A stretch of DNA of 43,052 nucleotides from a bacterium D16-50. GTDB lineage: Bacteria; Bacillota; Clostridia; Lachnospirales; Lachnospiraceae. The translations under genes and the position numbers were made by a program. Location of the stretch: positions 1 to 43,052 of the forward strand of contig RAZA01000033.1 of the NCBI GenBank assembly GCA_003612485.1. The letters are read 5' to 3'. The notes beneath the pieces are model-generated. The model did no database searches. It saw only the letters and a list, made by a program, of their open reading frames with translations, and was not told where the DNA came from. The first letter of the stretch is position 1, and each line of letters opens with the position of its first letter. Shown in pieces: positions 7,617 through 15,915 of this stretch.

Positions 7617-8828
7617 ATGAAATATTCAAAAGAAGAGGTTATCCAATATGTGCGTGAAGAGGATGTGAAATTCATCCGCCTCGCCTTTTGCGATGTATTT
7701 GGCAAGCAGAAAAACATATCCATTATGCCGCAGGAACTTTCCCGTGCCTTTGAATTTGGCATTGCTATTGACGCATCCGCTATCGCCGGCTTTGGGGATG
7801 AATGCCATTCTGATCTGTTTCTGCATCCTGAAGCAGACACGCTGACGCCTCTGCCTTGGAGACCGGAGCATGGACGCGTAGTAAGGATGTTTTGTAATAT
7901 TACTTATCCCAATGGCAAAATATTTGAATGTGATACGCGTTCTATTTTGAAAAACGCGATTCAAAAAGCGACACTTTCCGGACATCAGTTTTTCTTTGGC
8001 GCAGAGCAGGAGTTTTACCTATTCATGCTGGATGACAATGGAAATCCAACCAAAGAACCTTATGATAACGCAACTTATATGGATATCGCCCCAGAAGACA
8101 AAGGTGAAAATATCCGCCGCGAAGTTTGTCTGACTCTGGAGCAGATGGGAATACAGCCGGAAAGCTCACATCACGAAGAAGGGCCGGGACAAAACGAAAT
8201 TGATCTTCGCTATTCGGATCCTCTGACCGCCGCGGACAACGCCATGACGTTCCAGACGGTTGTAAAAACAATTGCCCGGCGGAATGGTCTTTGCGCTGAT
8301 TTCAGCCCGAAACCATTGGAAAACAAACCAGGAAACGGCCTCCATATCAATCTGTCAGTCAAATCATCTAATGATGCAGACAATATGAATTATTTGATTG
8401 CAGGGATTTTGGATAAAGTTGCTGATATGACGGTTTTTTTAAATCCAACCGAAAGTTCTTATCGTCGTTTTGGCAGCAGCAAAGCGCCGAAATATATTTC
8501 CTGGTCCAGCGAGAACCGTTCACAGCTTGTAAGAATCCCTGCCGCTGTCGGTGAATACCGGCGTGTTGAGCTTCGTTCTCCTGATCCGTCCGCAAATACT
8601 TATCTGATATTCGCCCTGATCATTTATGCCATTCTTGACGGGATTGAGAATAGACTAGAGCTGCCGGCTCCTGCGGACATCAATCTGTATAAAGCAGATG
8701 TAAATACCCTTGCCAATTTTAAGCAGTTGCCCGGCAATCTTAAATCTGCTTGTGCAATAGCTGCAAACAGTAATTTTATCAAAAGAAACATACCGAATGC
8801 TATATTAGACATCTATTGTAATAAGTAG
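7617..8828 (+). CDS. glnA: Glutamine synthetase, type I-like (short form)
   Basis: Second glutamine synthetase of the window. Visible motifs are the N-terminal beta-grasp region (VKFIRLAFCDVFGKQKNI), the metal-binding FGAEQEFYLF and EEGPGQNEIDLRYSD, the ammonia/ATP site NGLHINLSV and the glutamate-binding RRVELRSPDPSAN. With 403 residues it is shorter than the usual 440-470 of GSI, and I do not see a typical adenylylation loop, so it resembles the shorter clostridial GlnA-like branch. Another ligase of the same superfamily (gamma-glutamyl-amine type) cannot be excluded from motifs alone, but its place between glutamate synthase and a nitrogen regulator favours glutamine synthesis. The second ATG (7617) has better spacing from GTAGG than ATG 7611. 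Confidence 0.88.
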   Translation: MKYSKEEVIQYVREEDVKFIRLAFCDVFGKQKNISIMPQELSRAFEFGIAIDASAIAGFGDECHSDLFLHPEADTLTPLPWRPEHGRVVRMFCNITYPNGKIFECDTRSILKNAIQKATLSGHQFFFGAEQEFYLFMLDDNGNPTKEPYDNATYMDIAPEDKGENIRREVCLTLEQMGIQPESSHHEEGPGQNEIDLRYSDPLTAADNAMTFQTVVKTIARRNGLCADFSPKPLENKPGNGLHINLSVKSSNDADNMNYLIAGILDKVADMTVFLNPTESSYRRFGSSKAPKYISWSSENRSQLVRIPAAVGEYRRVELRSPDPSANTYLIFALIIYAILDGIENRLELPAPADINLYKADVNTLANFKQLPGNLKSACAIAANSNFIKRNIPNAILDIYCNK

Positions 8829-8859
8829 TTTATGCCAAGGAAAAAGAAGGAGGTGCAAA

Positions 8860-9453
8860 ATGAGTTTAAGAGAACGGGTGTACAGTATACTCATTGTGTC
8901 CGCAACAGATAATTTCACCTCTGCCTTTGCCGATCTGCTCTCCGAAACAAGATATTCCCTGATTCAAACTGCTGCCAGTGTCAACGCCGCCGAACGGATA
9001 CTCGCCGAAAAATCTTTTGATTTTGTCATTATCAATGCGCCCTTGCCTGACGACATTGGTACTCGTTTTGCGATTGACACTTGTACAAGCAAGCAATCTG
9101 CTGTGCTGCTTTTGGTAAAAAGCGATATACATGCCGGAATTCATGACAAGGTTGTTGAATACGGTGTGTTCACGCTGTCAAAGCCGACATCAAAGCCAAC
9201 CATGATACATGCTCTCAGCTGGATGGAAAGCTCCAGAGAGCGACTGAGACAATTAGAAAAGAAAACCTTGTCTATCAAAGAAAAAATGGCAGAGATCCGT
9301 CTTGTCAACAAAGCGAAATGGATTTTGATCAGCAATCTAAAAATGAACGAGCCCGATGCTCACCGTTATATCGAGAAACAAGCAATGGATCGATGCATTA
9401 CAAAACAAACAATTGCTGAAGAAATTATTAAGACGTATACGCAATCTCCTTAA
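8860..9453 (+). CDS. ANTAR-domain antitermination regulator with pseudo-receiver
   Basis: ANTAR proteins bind paired RNA hairpins and prevent transcription termination (EutV, NasR and AmiR are known examples). Residues 1-125 have the receiver fold, but the phospho-acceptor position is Asn59 (DFVIINAPLP) and the usual acidic pair at the start is replaced by SATDN, so phosphorylation control is unlikely. A coiled segment (about 128-150, RERLRQLEKKTLSIKEK) leads into the ANTAR domain (about 150-197) with LISNLKMNEPDAHRYIEKQAMD, quoted here only as a landmark up to its KMNEPDAHRYIEKQAMD core. Start from AGGAGGTG 7 bp before the ATG. It is the last gene of the glutamate synthase operon, and both divergent leaders carry A1/G4 hexaloop hairpins, so it probably regulates its own operon and glnN-pyrG. 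No partner sensor kinase is adjacent. Confidence 0.9.
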   Translation: MSLRERVYSILIVSATDNFTSAFADLLSETRYSLIQTAASVNAAERILAEKSFDFVIINAPLPDDIGTRFAIDTCTSKQSAVLLLVKSDIHAGIHDKVVEYGVFTLSKPTSKPTMIHALSWMESSRERLRQLEKKTLSIKEKMAEIRLVNKAKWILISNLKMNEPDAHRYIEKQAMDRCITKQTIAEEIIKTYTQSP

Positions 9454-9496
9454 AAAAGCAAACAAGATAATTTAGTTAGCTAAGAAAAGTCGCAAC

Positions 9497-9525
9497 TTTG
9501 ACACATCTATTTGATACAATAATTA
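9497..9525 (+). promoter_or_regulatory. Probable promoter/operator of the two-component operon
   Basis: TTTGACACATC (9497-9507) occurs here and again at 12470-12480 ahead of the binding-protein gene. It contains a -35-like TTGACA, with a weak -10 candidate TAATTA 16 bp downstream (9520-9525). The shared word may be the binding site of the response regulator encoded at 9540; that link is inferred. Confidence 0.45.
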
Positions 9526-9539
9526 GTGGAGGTTTTGGG

Positions 9540-10193
9540 ATGAATGTTTTGATTGTAGAAGATGATCAGGCAATCGCCAATCTGCTATATATGGATCTAA
9601 GTGATGAGGGGTATCAGTGTATATGTGTCCATGATGGGAAAGCTGCAGCGGATATGCTGGAAGAAAGGCAGGAATTTGATCTCATATTGTTAGATATCAT
9701 GCTTCCGGAAATAGACGGCTATGAACTGCTGGAATATATCAAACCCATGGATGTCCCTGTGATTTTCCTGACAGCGAAAGGCTCAGTAAGCGACCGCATA
9801 CACGGGCTGAAGATGGGGGCAGATGATTATATCACAAAACCCTTTCAGAGCGGAGAAGTGCTTGCCCGTATGGAAGCCGTGCTGCGGCGGTATGGGAAAA
9901 ACCGGAAAGAACTTTCCTTTGCGGACGTCAAAGTAGATCTGGAGTGCAGAAAGGTATTCCAGAATAGCAAAGAAGTGGAGCTGACGGTAAAGGAATATAA
10001 CTTGTTGGTGGAGCTGATGCAGAATAAGAATGTAGCGCAGTATAGGGACAGGCTGTATGAAAAGGTGTGGAAGGAGCCTTTTCTGGGAGATACGAGAACG
10101 CTGGATACACATATCCAGAGGCTGAGGAAGAAGCTGGGATGGGAGGAGCATATAAAGACCATATTCAGGATAGGGTATCGTCTGGAGGACTGA
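9540..10193 (+). CDS. OmpR/PhoB-family response regulator
   Basis: Transcription factor of a two-component system. The receiver domain (about 1-115) has the acidic pair EDD at 7-9, phospho-acceptor Asp52 in LILLDIMLPEIDG, the conserved Thr in FLTAKG and Lys in YITKPF. A winged-helix DNA-binding domain (about 128-217) ends with DTRTLDTHIQRLRKKLG and a Gly-Tyr-Arg wing. ATG 9540 is chosen for its Shine-Dalgarno TGGAGG; an upstream extension to 9498 would run through the promoter. The kinase gene follows after 4 bp. Targets are probably this operon and the transport genes from 12563, because the same upstream word TTTGACACATC precedes both. Confidence 0.95.
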   Translation: MNVLIVEDDQAIANLLYMDLSDEGYQCICVHDGKAAADMLEERQEFDLILLDIMLPEIDGYELLEYIKPMDVPVIFLTAKGSVSDRIHGLKMGADDYITKPFQSGEVLARMEAVLRRYGKNRKELSFADVKVDLECRKVFQNSKEVELTVKEYNLLVELMQNKNVAQYRDRLYEKVWKEPFLGDTRTLDTHIQRLRKKLGWEEHIKTIFRIGYRLED

Positions 10194-10197
10194 TTTT

Positions 10198-11634
10198 ATG
10201 AAATTAGGTGCAAAGATCATAGTCTCCATTATGATATTTTTCAGTGTCATGTTTCTTTTTGGCGGATATGTCCTGATTTCCTACTTTTATGAGGTTACCA
10301 TGGAAAGGGAAGTTGAGGGAGCCATAGAACAGTACCAGTATAACAAATTTGTGGTGCAGGCCAGCTTGATCACCAGAGGGGAAGATTGGTTTGCAGGTGC
10401 GGCGGACGGGCAGTACGACATCAGCAGCATGGCTCCGGACATGAATGGCACAGTGGCTTTTCTGGCAGAGGACGGTTCCGTGCTGTTTTCCGATTTTCCT
10501 GCTAAAACAGAGTTTTCCGTATTGTTTTCAGAAGCGGAACAGAATATGGTAAACTATCGGTTTATGAAGATCAATAATAGGACATTTCTTCTGACCATAG
10601 GAATAGTTGCCCATGGGGGGATAAGTGTATATCTCATAACAGGGGTTGATGTGGAAAAGATCCAGAACCAGCAGGCACAGATCATTAGGAAATTTGGGGC
10701 TGTATATGCCACAGCAGTGAGCATGGGTATCTTTCTGATTTTTGGCATTTCCTTTTTTATAACCAGACCGATCAAGCAGCTGACGGCAGCTACGAAGGAA
10801 ATAGCAGAGGGAAATTATGGGGAACGTGTGGCAGTAAGCGGCAGTGATGAGGTAAGCCAGCTTGCGAGGAATTTTAACCGGATGACAGAGGCTGTCCATG
10901 AGAAGGTGCAAGAACTTTCGGATAATGCAAGGCAGAAAGAGGATTTTGTGGCTAATTTTGCACATGAGTTAAAGACTCCGCTGACTTCTGTTATAGGCTA
11001 TGCCGACCGGATATATAAAAAGGAGCTTCCCAGAGAGGAACAGAAGAAAGCGGCATGGTATATATGGAACGAGGGGATGCGTTTGGAGGCCCTATCGCTG
11101 AAGCTGATGGATCTGACCATATTAAACCATAAGGATTTCTGTCTGCAGGAAGTAAAGACAGACCTTTTGTTTCAGGAGCTTACAGCTGATGTGGAGTATC
11201 TTATGGATGCAAAAGGGGTTTCGCTGGATTGCACTGTGGAGCCTGCCTATATTGAGGTGGAATATGACTTGTTTAAAACGCTGTTCCTGAATCTTTTGGA
11301 TAATGCCGTAAAAGCAGGCGCGAAACATATCCGGGTAATAGGGATTGTGGAAAAAATGGCGGAAGGAACCTATTTTGCCATGCAGGTGAATGATGATGGA
11401 ACCGGCATACCGAAGCAGGAGATAAAGAGAATCACGGAAGCGTTTTACATGGTGGACAAGTCACGTTCCAGAAAGCAGCATGGCGCAGGAATCGGTCTTG
11501 CCTTGTCGGATAAAATAGCGCAGATCCATGGAAGCAGACTGGAATTTGAAAGTGACGGCAGGAACGGAACGAGTGTGAGGCTATACTTGAGATGCAGAAA
11601 AGATAATTTTGTTTCGGAGGCTAAACATGAATAA
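10198..11634 (+). CDS. Membrane sensor histidine kinase
   Basis: Partner kinase of the preceding regulator. The order is: membrane segment 1 (about 7-30), an extracytoplasmic sensor region of about 130 residues, membrane segment 2 (about 165-187), a HAMP linker (ITRPIKQLTAATKEIAEGNYG), a HisKA domain with the phosphorylated His256 in FAHELKTPLTSVIGYAD, and an ATPase domain with LFLNLLDNAVKAG, NDDGTGIP and GAGIGLALS. 478 residues, complete. The Shine-Dalgarno GGAGG lies in the end of the regulator gene. Its last bases overlap the next gene by 8 bp. The stimulus is not known; the downstream transport and adaptor genes suggest a sugar or an envelope condition. Confidence 0.95.
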   Translation: MKLGAKIIVSIMIFFSVMFLFGGYVLISYFYEVTMEREVEGAIEQYQYNKFVVQASLITRGEDWFAGAADGQYDISSMAPDMNGTVAFLAEDGSVLFSDFPAKTEFSVLFSEAEQNMVNYRFMKINNRTFLLTIGIVAHGGISVYLITGVDVEKIQNQQAQIIRKFGAVYATAVSMGIFLIFGISFFITRPIKQLTAATKEIAEGNYGERVAVSGSDEVSQLARNFNRMTEAVHEKVQELSDNARQKEDFVANFAHELKTPLTSVIGYADRIYKKELPREEQKKAAWYIWNEGMRLEALSLKLMDLTILNHKDFCLQEVKTDLLFQELTADVEYLMDAKGVSLDCTVEPAYIEVEYDLFKTLFLNLLDNAVKAGAKHIRVIGIVEKMAEGTYFAMQVNDDGTGIPKQEIKRITEAFYMVDKSRSRKQHGAGIGLALSDKIAQIHGSRLEFESDGRNGTSVRLYLRCRKDNFVSEAKHE

Positions 11635-12445
11635 AGGCAAACCATATACTCTGGTTGTACTATTTCTGCTGTCGTTTGGAGTCGTGATTGGCGGATGGTT
11701 TCTCACAGAAGAATTGCTTCTTCAGAAACAGGAAGAATTTCTTAAAAGAACCGGGCGGATTGCAAGGCAGACTGGAATGCCCTCTGCCCTGCAGCCGACG
11801 GAAGACTCTCTTGTTTCATGGAATCAGCCGGGAGGAACGAGCGGGGATTTGGAGGAAGGCGCTTTTTTTGAAGGGCAGCCCTTGTCCGAGGAGATAATGG
11901 CCCAGATACTGTCTGTCTGGGAAAACGGAGGAAATGAGCTGCCCCATGAACCCCGAAAGGGACAGATCAATATGGAGCAGGCAATTGACATAGGAAAAGA
12001 GTGGATCGCGGTCATGGCGGAATGCGGCATTGTCCCGGAGGGATTGGCAGAATGTGATTTTGATAAAGTTGCTGCGAGACTATGTACTCTGGATACGCAG
12101 GTTAGTTTTGACGATAGCCTGCTGAGCAGCTGGCTGGTTCAGTATACGGAGAACAACGTGGTGGTCAGCCTAACAGTCCATGCTTCCAGCGGAGAAATAT
12201 GGAAGGCCAGCCTTTCCATGAAAGAAAGGGATAGGGCATCAAGTGAGTACAGCTATGAAGAAATGCTGGAGATTGCATTCCCATTCATTGAAAGAGGAAG
12301 TGCGCAAAATGCAGATCTGGAAAATAATGATTTTTGTGCAATTATGCCGGAGGGACTTGTCTACGCGGCGGTAAAAGAATATCAGATTGCTGTAAAGAAT
12401 CAGGATCCGATTATTGTGATAGATTTTTGGCTGGGTACAGTATAA
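11627..12445 (+). CDS. Membrane-anchored accessory protein of the two-component system, function unknown
   Basis: I do not recognise a named family for this 272-residue protein. It has a short basic N-terminus and one membrane segment (about 8-30, LVVLFLLSFGVVIGGWFLTE), followed by an outside domain. Two stretches look like tandem PepSY-type folds: a helix NMEQAIDIGKEWIAVM followed by strands ending VSLTVHASSGEIWKASLS, and a second helix-strand block towards the C-terminus. ATG 11627 has CGGAGG 6 bp upstream and overlaps the kinase stop by 8 bp, so the two are translationally coupled. It is probably a signal or inhibitor protein acting on the kinase sensor domain, by inference from position only. 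Confidence 0.75.
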   Translation: MNKGKPYTLVVLFLLSFGVVIGGWFLTEELLLQKQEEFLKRTGRIARQTGMPSALQPTEDSLVSWNQPGGTSGDLEEGAFFEGQPLSEEIMAQILSVWENGGNELPHEPRKGQINMEQAIDIGKEWIAVMAECGIVPEGLAECDFDKVAARLCTLDTQVSFDDSLLSSWLVQYTENNVVVSLTVHASSGEIWKASLSMKERDRASSEYSYEEMLEIAFPFIERGSAQNADLENNDFCAIMPEGLVYAAVKEYQIAVKNQDPIIVIDFWLGTV

Positions 12446-12460
12446 AAAGAGAAAGATAAG

Positions 12461-12480
12461 TTTGACAGTTTTGACACATC
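12461..12480 (+). promoter_or_regulatory. Direct repeat TTTGACA, candidate response-regulator site
   Basis: TTTGACA at 12461-12467 is repeated at 12470-12476 (9-bp spacing), the second within TTTGACACATC that also precedes the response regulator gene. OmpR-family regulators bind direct repeats about one helical turn apart, so this is a plausible operator for the transport operon. Confidence 0.45.
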
Positions 12481-12501
12481 ACAGACGAAGGTATGAGACA
12501 T

Positions 12502-12562
12502 CTCCTTGCTAAACTATTTTACAAATCATTTGTAAAAGATTTGGCAAGGAGGTTTTTATTTT
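12502..12562 (+). promoter_or_regulatory. Long hairpin that sequesters the Shine-Dalgarno and ends in a T run
   Basis: CTCCTTGCTAAA (12502-12513) pairs with TTTGGCAAGGAG (12540-12551), and inside it TTTTACAAA pairs with TTTGTAAAA around loop TCA. The total is about 21 bp with a small internal loop. The 3' arm contains the Shine-Dalgarno AAGGAGG and is followed at once by TTTTTATTTT and the ATG. The same structure could therefore hide the ribosome site or act as an intrinsic terminator in front of the binding-protein gene. Confidence 0.7.
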
Positions 12563-13969
12563 ATGGGAAAAGGGAAAAGTTTGCTGTCGGTTCTGCTCAT
12601 TGCGGCGTCTGTTTTGTGTGGATGTGGCAATGGAGCTGTACCAAAGGACAAGGGAGTACAAAGTGATGTTCCCATGCAGGAATCAGGGGGGACATCAGGG
12701 ACAGAGGAGAGTTGGGGAGCCGAAGAGAAAACACCGGATATACAAGAAACAGTACCCTATGTGCAGCCGGAAATGAAGGGTGAGATAACCATATCCTGTC
12801 TGTTTGCGGAAGAATTCCTGAATACTGCTGCAGAGCAGTTTATGAAGCAGTATCCTGATGTAAAGGTGACCGTTAACAGTTATAAAGAATCCTCCGGCGA
12901 GAGTGCGGTGGAAGATTACCGGACATATCTGAATACAAAGATCATGACGGGTAAGGCGGAAGACATTTTGTTTACCGGCTTCCTTCCTATTACAAGGTAC
13001 AGTGAAATGGGCGTGTTTGAAGATTTGAGCGGATATATCCAAAAAACACCGGAACTGAATGATGAAAATTACTTCATGAACGTACTGCAGGCGGCGAAAG
13101 AGGATGGGGGGGAAATCTATATCGTTCCTTACATGGCAAGATTTGACACGCTGGCGTTTTCAGCAGAGCTTATGTCAGAACATAGGGGCAATGAAAATGA
13201 TATGCAGGGAATCTGCTTTGGGACAGCAATGGATCTGGCAAAACAGCTGGTGGATGAAACGGATAAAAGCAATGTGTTCTTAATACAGATGAACGAGGTG
13301 TCCTACACGCATTATTTGATCAAAGATTCCGTTGGGCAGTTTATAGATGGAAGCGCCAAAAACGTAAATCTGGATTCGCCGGAATATGTTGCGCTTTTGG
13401 AGTCGGTGAAGGCTCTAGCCGAAAAGGGTTATTTTGGTTCCGATATTGATTTTTATAACATGGAATATTATTTTGCTGCGGAATGTGATTATGATGTGCA
13501 GGCCGCTTATTACAGCATGGATACGAAAAACGGAGTAAACCATTGTATGCCTCTTACGGATGCGGAGGGCAGGACGCTTATAAAATCAAATTCCTGTGTA
13601 GCCATAAACAGCGCATCGGAAAACAAGGATCTGTCGTGGGAATTCATCAGATACCTGCTGTCTGACCAAGTGCAGACATCTCCCACCTTTCACGGCCCTA
13701 CAGTGAGCCGGAAAGGGCTGGAAGCAGTGGCAGAGCGCTATTATGCCTTATACCAAGAGGGCAATGGCGGAGCCGGGTTTGGCAGCGAGGCAGAATACAA
13801 GGCAATCCTCAAAAGCTGGATGGAACAGATCAATGGCTGTGACACTCTGGACGCGGCTGTCATGGATTTAGTAGATGAGGAAAACAGTAAATATTTTTCG
13901 GGCCAGCAGACAGCGGAGGAAACGGCCAGAAGACTGAAGCGGCAGCTGGAACAATATTTTAATGAATAA
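12563..13969 (+). CDS. Extracellular solute-binding lipoprotein (family 1, sugar-type)
   Basis: Substrate-binding protein of an ABC importer, anchored outside the membrane. The signal peptide ends in the lipobox VLCG with the modified Cys at about residue 20. A Gly/Ser/Glu-rich linker (about 25-65) precedes the binding fold (EITISCLFAEEFLNTAAEQF, then FEDLSGYI, YIVPYMARFDTLAFS and a C-terminal SCVAINSASENKDLSWEF region). 468 residues, usual for the family. The two permease genes follow, so a carbohydrate or similar solute is likely; the precise ligand cannot be read from sequence. Expression is probably controlled by the upstream two-component system and by the hairpin over its ribosome site. 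Confidence 0.88.
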   Translation: MGKGKSLLSVLLIAASVLCGCGNGAVPKDKGVQSDVPMQESGGTSGTEESWGAEEKTPDIQETVPYVQPEMKGEITISCLFAEEFLNTAAEQFMKQYPDVKVTVNSYKESSGESAVEDYRTYLNTKIMTGKAEDILFTGFLPITRYSEMGVFEDLSGYIQKTPELNDENYFMNVLQAAKEDGGEIYIVPYMARFDTLAFSAELMSEHRGNENDMQGICFGTAMDLAKQLVDETDKSNVFLIQMNEVSYTHYLIKDSVGQFIDGSAKNVNLDSPEYVALLESVKALAEKGYFGSDIDFYNMEYYFAAECDYDVQAAYYSMDTKNGVNHCMPLTDAEGRTLIKSNSCVAINSASENKDLSWEFIRYLLSDQVQTSPTFHGPTVSRKGLEAVAERYYALYQEGNGGAGFGSEAEYKAILKSWMEQINGCDTLDAAVMDLVDEENSKYFSGQQTAEETARRLKRQLEQYFNE

Positions 13970-13979
13970 GGAGAAGAAA

Positions 13980-14015
13980 ATGAATAAGAAGAATCAGTCT
14001 GATAAAATATGGTGA
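13980..14015 (+). other. 11-codon open reading frame between binding protein and permease
   Basis: ATG 13980 has a strong AAGGAGAA just upstream and encodes MNKKNQSDKIW before a TGA. Its 3' half overlaps an inverted repeat, TCTGATAA...TTATCAGA. It may be a leader-type coupling peptide or a relic of an earlier permease start. The permease itself starts at 14064 with its own CAGGAG. Confidence 0.3.
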
Positions 14016-14063
14016 CTGAATTTATCGGATTATCAGAATTTTTAACTAATCAGGAGTTTGTAT

Positions 14064-14939
14064 ATGACAAGAAAAATAGAATGGAAACAAAACAAAATGC
14101 TGTCATACATGCTGTTGCTGATCAGTCTGGCAGGGTTTTGCTTCTTTTACCTGATCCCATTTCTGCTGTCTTTTATCTATTCTGTGGTGGATCATCCGGT
14201 AAACGGAAAGTTTTGCGGGATACTGAATTATCAGGCACTGTTCCAAAACAATTATTTTTTAAGGGGGCTGAAGAATACAGCGTGGTTTATGGCGGTCAGC
14301 ATTCCGCTGAATATGGTTCTTTCCTTGTGTGTTGCTTTAGTTGTCAGGAAAATAAAGGTATATTCCAATTATTTCAGCTTGGTTTTTCTGATACCGCTGG
14401 CCATTCCCTCTGCTACATCCGCATTTTTTTGGGAAAATTTCTTTGACCTGCATGGGACGCTGAACAGATTTCTGGCAATTTTCCATGTGGAAGGTATAGA
14501 CTGGCTGGAGAGCGGCTATGGAATGATGGTAATGGTCATCATATTTATCTGGAAAAATATCGGATATAATATGGCGCTGTTCATAAGCGGATTAAGCGGT
14601 ATCCCCAAAGAGTTTTATGAGTGCGCCGATGTGGAAGGAGCGGGAAAGTTCTGGAAGTTCAGAAATATCACTTATGCGTATCTGACTCCCGTTACATTTT
14701 TGGTGCTGATCATGACATTTGTGAATTCATTTAAGGTTTTTAAGGAGATTTATATTATGACAGGAGAATACCCTCCGGACAGCCTATATGTTCTGCAGCA
14801 TTATATAAATAATATGTTCCTCTCCCTGAATTACCCAAAGCTGGTCAGTGCGACTTATGTCCTTACGACGGTCATTGTACTGTTTGTGTTCTGCATATTC
14901 CGGGCAGAGAGGCGGTTTTCGGAGAATCTTCACTATTAG
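14064..14939 (+). CDS. ABC sugar permease, MalF/UgpA type
   Basis: Inner-membrane permease for the binding protein at 12563. 291 residues with about six membrane segments, starting at MLSYMLLLISLAGFCFFYLI. The cytoplasmic EAA-type loop that docks the ATPase is visible as PKEFYECADVEGAGKFWKF near residue 185. ATG 14064 follows CAGGAG by 7 bp; a TTG at 14058 lies too close to it. The downstream permease is its partner. No ATPase gene is in the operon. Known of the family in Firmicutes: such importers often share one unlinked MsmK/MsmX-type ATPase. Confidence 0.92.
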   Translation: MTRKIEWKQNKMLSYMLLLISLAGFCFFYLIPFLLSFIYSVVDHPVNGKFCGILNYQALFQNNYFLRGLKNTAWFMAVSIPLNMVLSLCVALVVRKIKVYSNYFSLVFLIPLAIPSATSAFFWENFFDLHGTLNRFLAIFHVEGIDWLESGYGMMVMVIIFIWKNIGYNMALFISGLSGIPKEFYECADVEGAGKFWKFRNITYAYLTPVTFLVLIMTFVNSFKVFKEIYIMTGEYPPDSLYVLQHYINNMFLSLNYPKLVSATYVLTTVIVLFVFCIFRAERRFSENLHY

Positions 14940-14983
14940 TTTGAGAAAGATTTCTTCGTTTGGCGCGGCAGAAAGGAAATAAG

Positions 14984-15841
14984 ATGAAAAAGATCAGGAC
15001 AATGAAAAGAAAAATTTTATATATGTTATTTGGTGTGATTGCTGTAGTTTACATGATGCCGCTGATCATTACTTTTACGAATTCTTTCATGGGAAGCGGA
15101 GAAGTAGAAAACAATTACTCTGTAGATGGTTTGGGGGCAGATGAATATGTTGCTATGGATGTTGTGCCCAAAAAGGCAACACTGTCACAGTATGTATCCC
15201 TATTATTTGACAGCCCGGTGTATCTGCATATGTTCTGGAATTCCGTGAAGATTGTGGCGCCCATTGTACTTGGACAGATATTGGTGTCGGCTCCTGCAGC
15301 ATATGCATTCACTGTTTTGAAGTTCCGGGGGAAGGAAGGTCTGTTCTTTCTGTACATGATCGTTATGCTTTTGCCGCTGCAGGTAACTTTGATGCCTAAT
15401 TATATCGTAGCGGACTGGATGGGGATATCGGACAGCTGTCTTGCCGTTATCCTGCCCGGTATCTTCAATCCGCTGGGAGTATTCCTTTTACGGCAGTTTA
15501 TGAAAAGTATGCCGGATGCTTATATTGAGGCGGCAAAGGTGGATGGGGCAAAATATGGACAGATATTTTTGTGGGTGGTGCTGCCAATGGTAAAGCATGG
15601 GATAGCGGCAGTGGCCATGCTCACCCTTTTGGACTATTGGAATCTGGTGGATCAGGCAGTTATATTCATTCAGAACTCAGAAGCCCAGCCGTTATCCGTT
15701 TTTCTTGCAAAGATCAACAGCGGCGAATTAGGAATTGCGTTTGCCGGTTCTTGTTTCTATGCGCTGCCGGTTCTTTTGGTGTTGCTTTATGGTCAGGAGT
15801 ATCTGAAAAACGGAATTGCCATTACTGGGCTGAAGGGGTAA
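14984..15841 (+). CDS. ABC sugar permease, MalG/UgpE type
   Basis: Second permease of the importer, 285 residues. It has an N-terminal membrane segment with the MPLIITFTNSFMG region, a large outside loop, and the EAA loop MPDAYIEAAKVDGAKYGQIF near residue 180 that contacts the ATPase. The C-terminus INSGELGIAFAGSC...KNGIAITGLKG is typical of the MalG branch. ATG 14984 follows GAAAGGAAA. 44 bp after its partner and 74 bp before the adaptor gene, in one apparent operon. Confidence 0.92.
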   Translation: MKKIRTMKRKILYMLFGVIAVVYMMPLIITFTNSFMGSGEVENNYSVDGLGADEYVAMDVVPKKATLSQYVSLLFDSPVYLHMFWNSVKIVAPIVLGQILVSAPAAYAFTVLKFRGKEGLFFLYMIVMLLPLQVTLMPNYIVADWMGISDSCLAVILPGIFNPLGVFLLRQFMKSMPDAYIEAAKVDGAKYGQIFLWVVLPMVKHGIAAVAMLTLLDYWNLVDQAVIFIQNSEAQPLSVFLAKINSGELGIAFAGSCFYALPVLLVLLYGQEYLKNGIAITGLKG

Positions 15842-15915
15842 GAGATAAGGATCTTAGAGTATCACCGGAATTTTTGCCCTATCGAAATATGATAGAAAGA
15901 TGAAAGGGATGGAAA

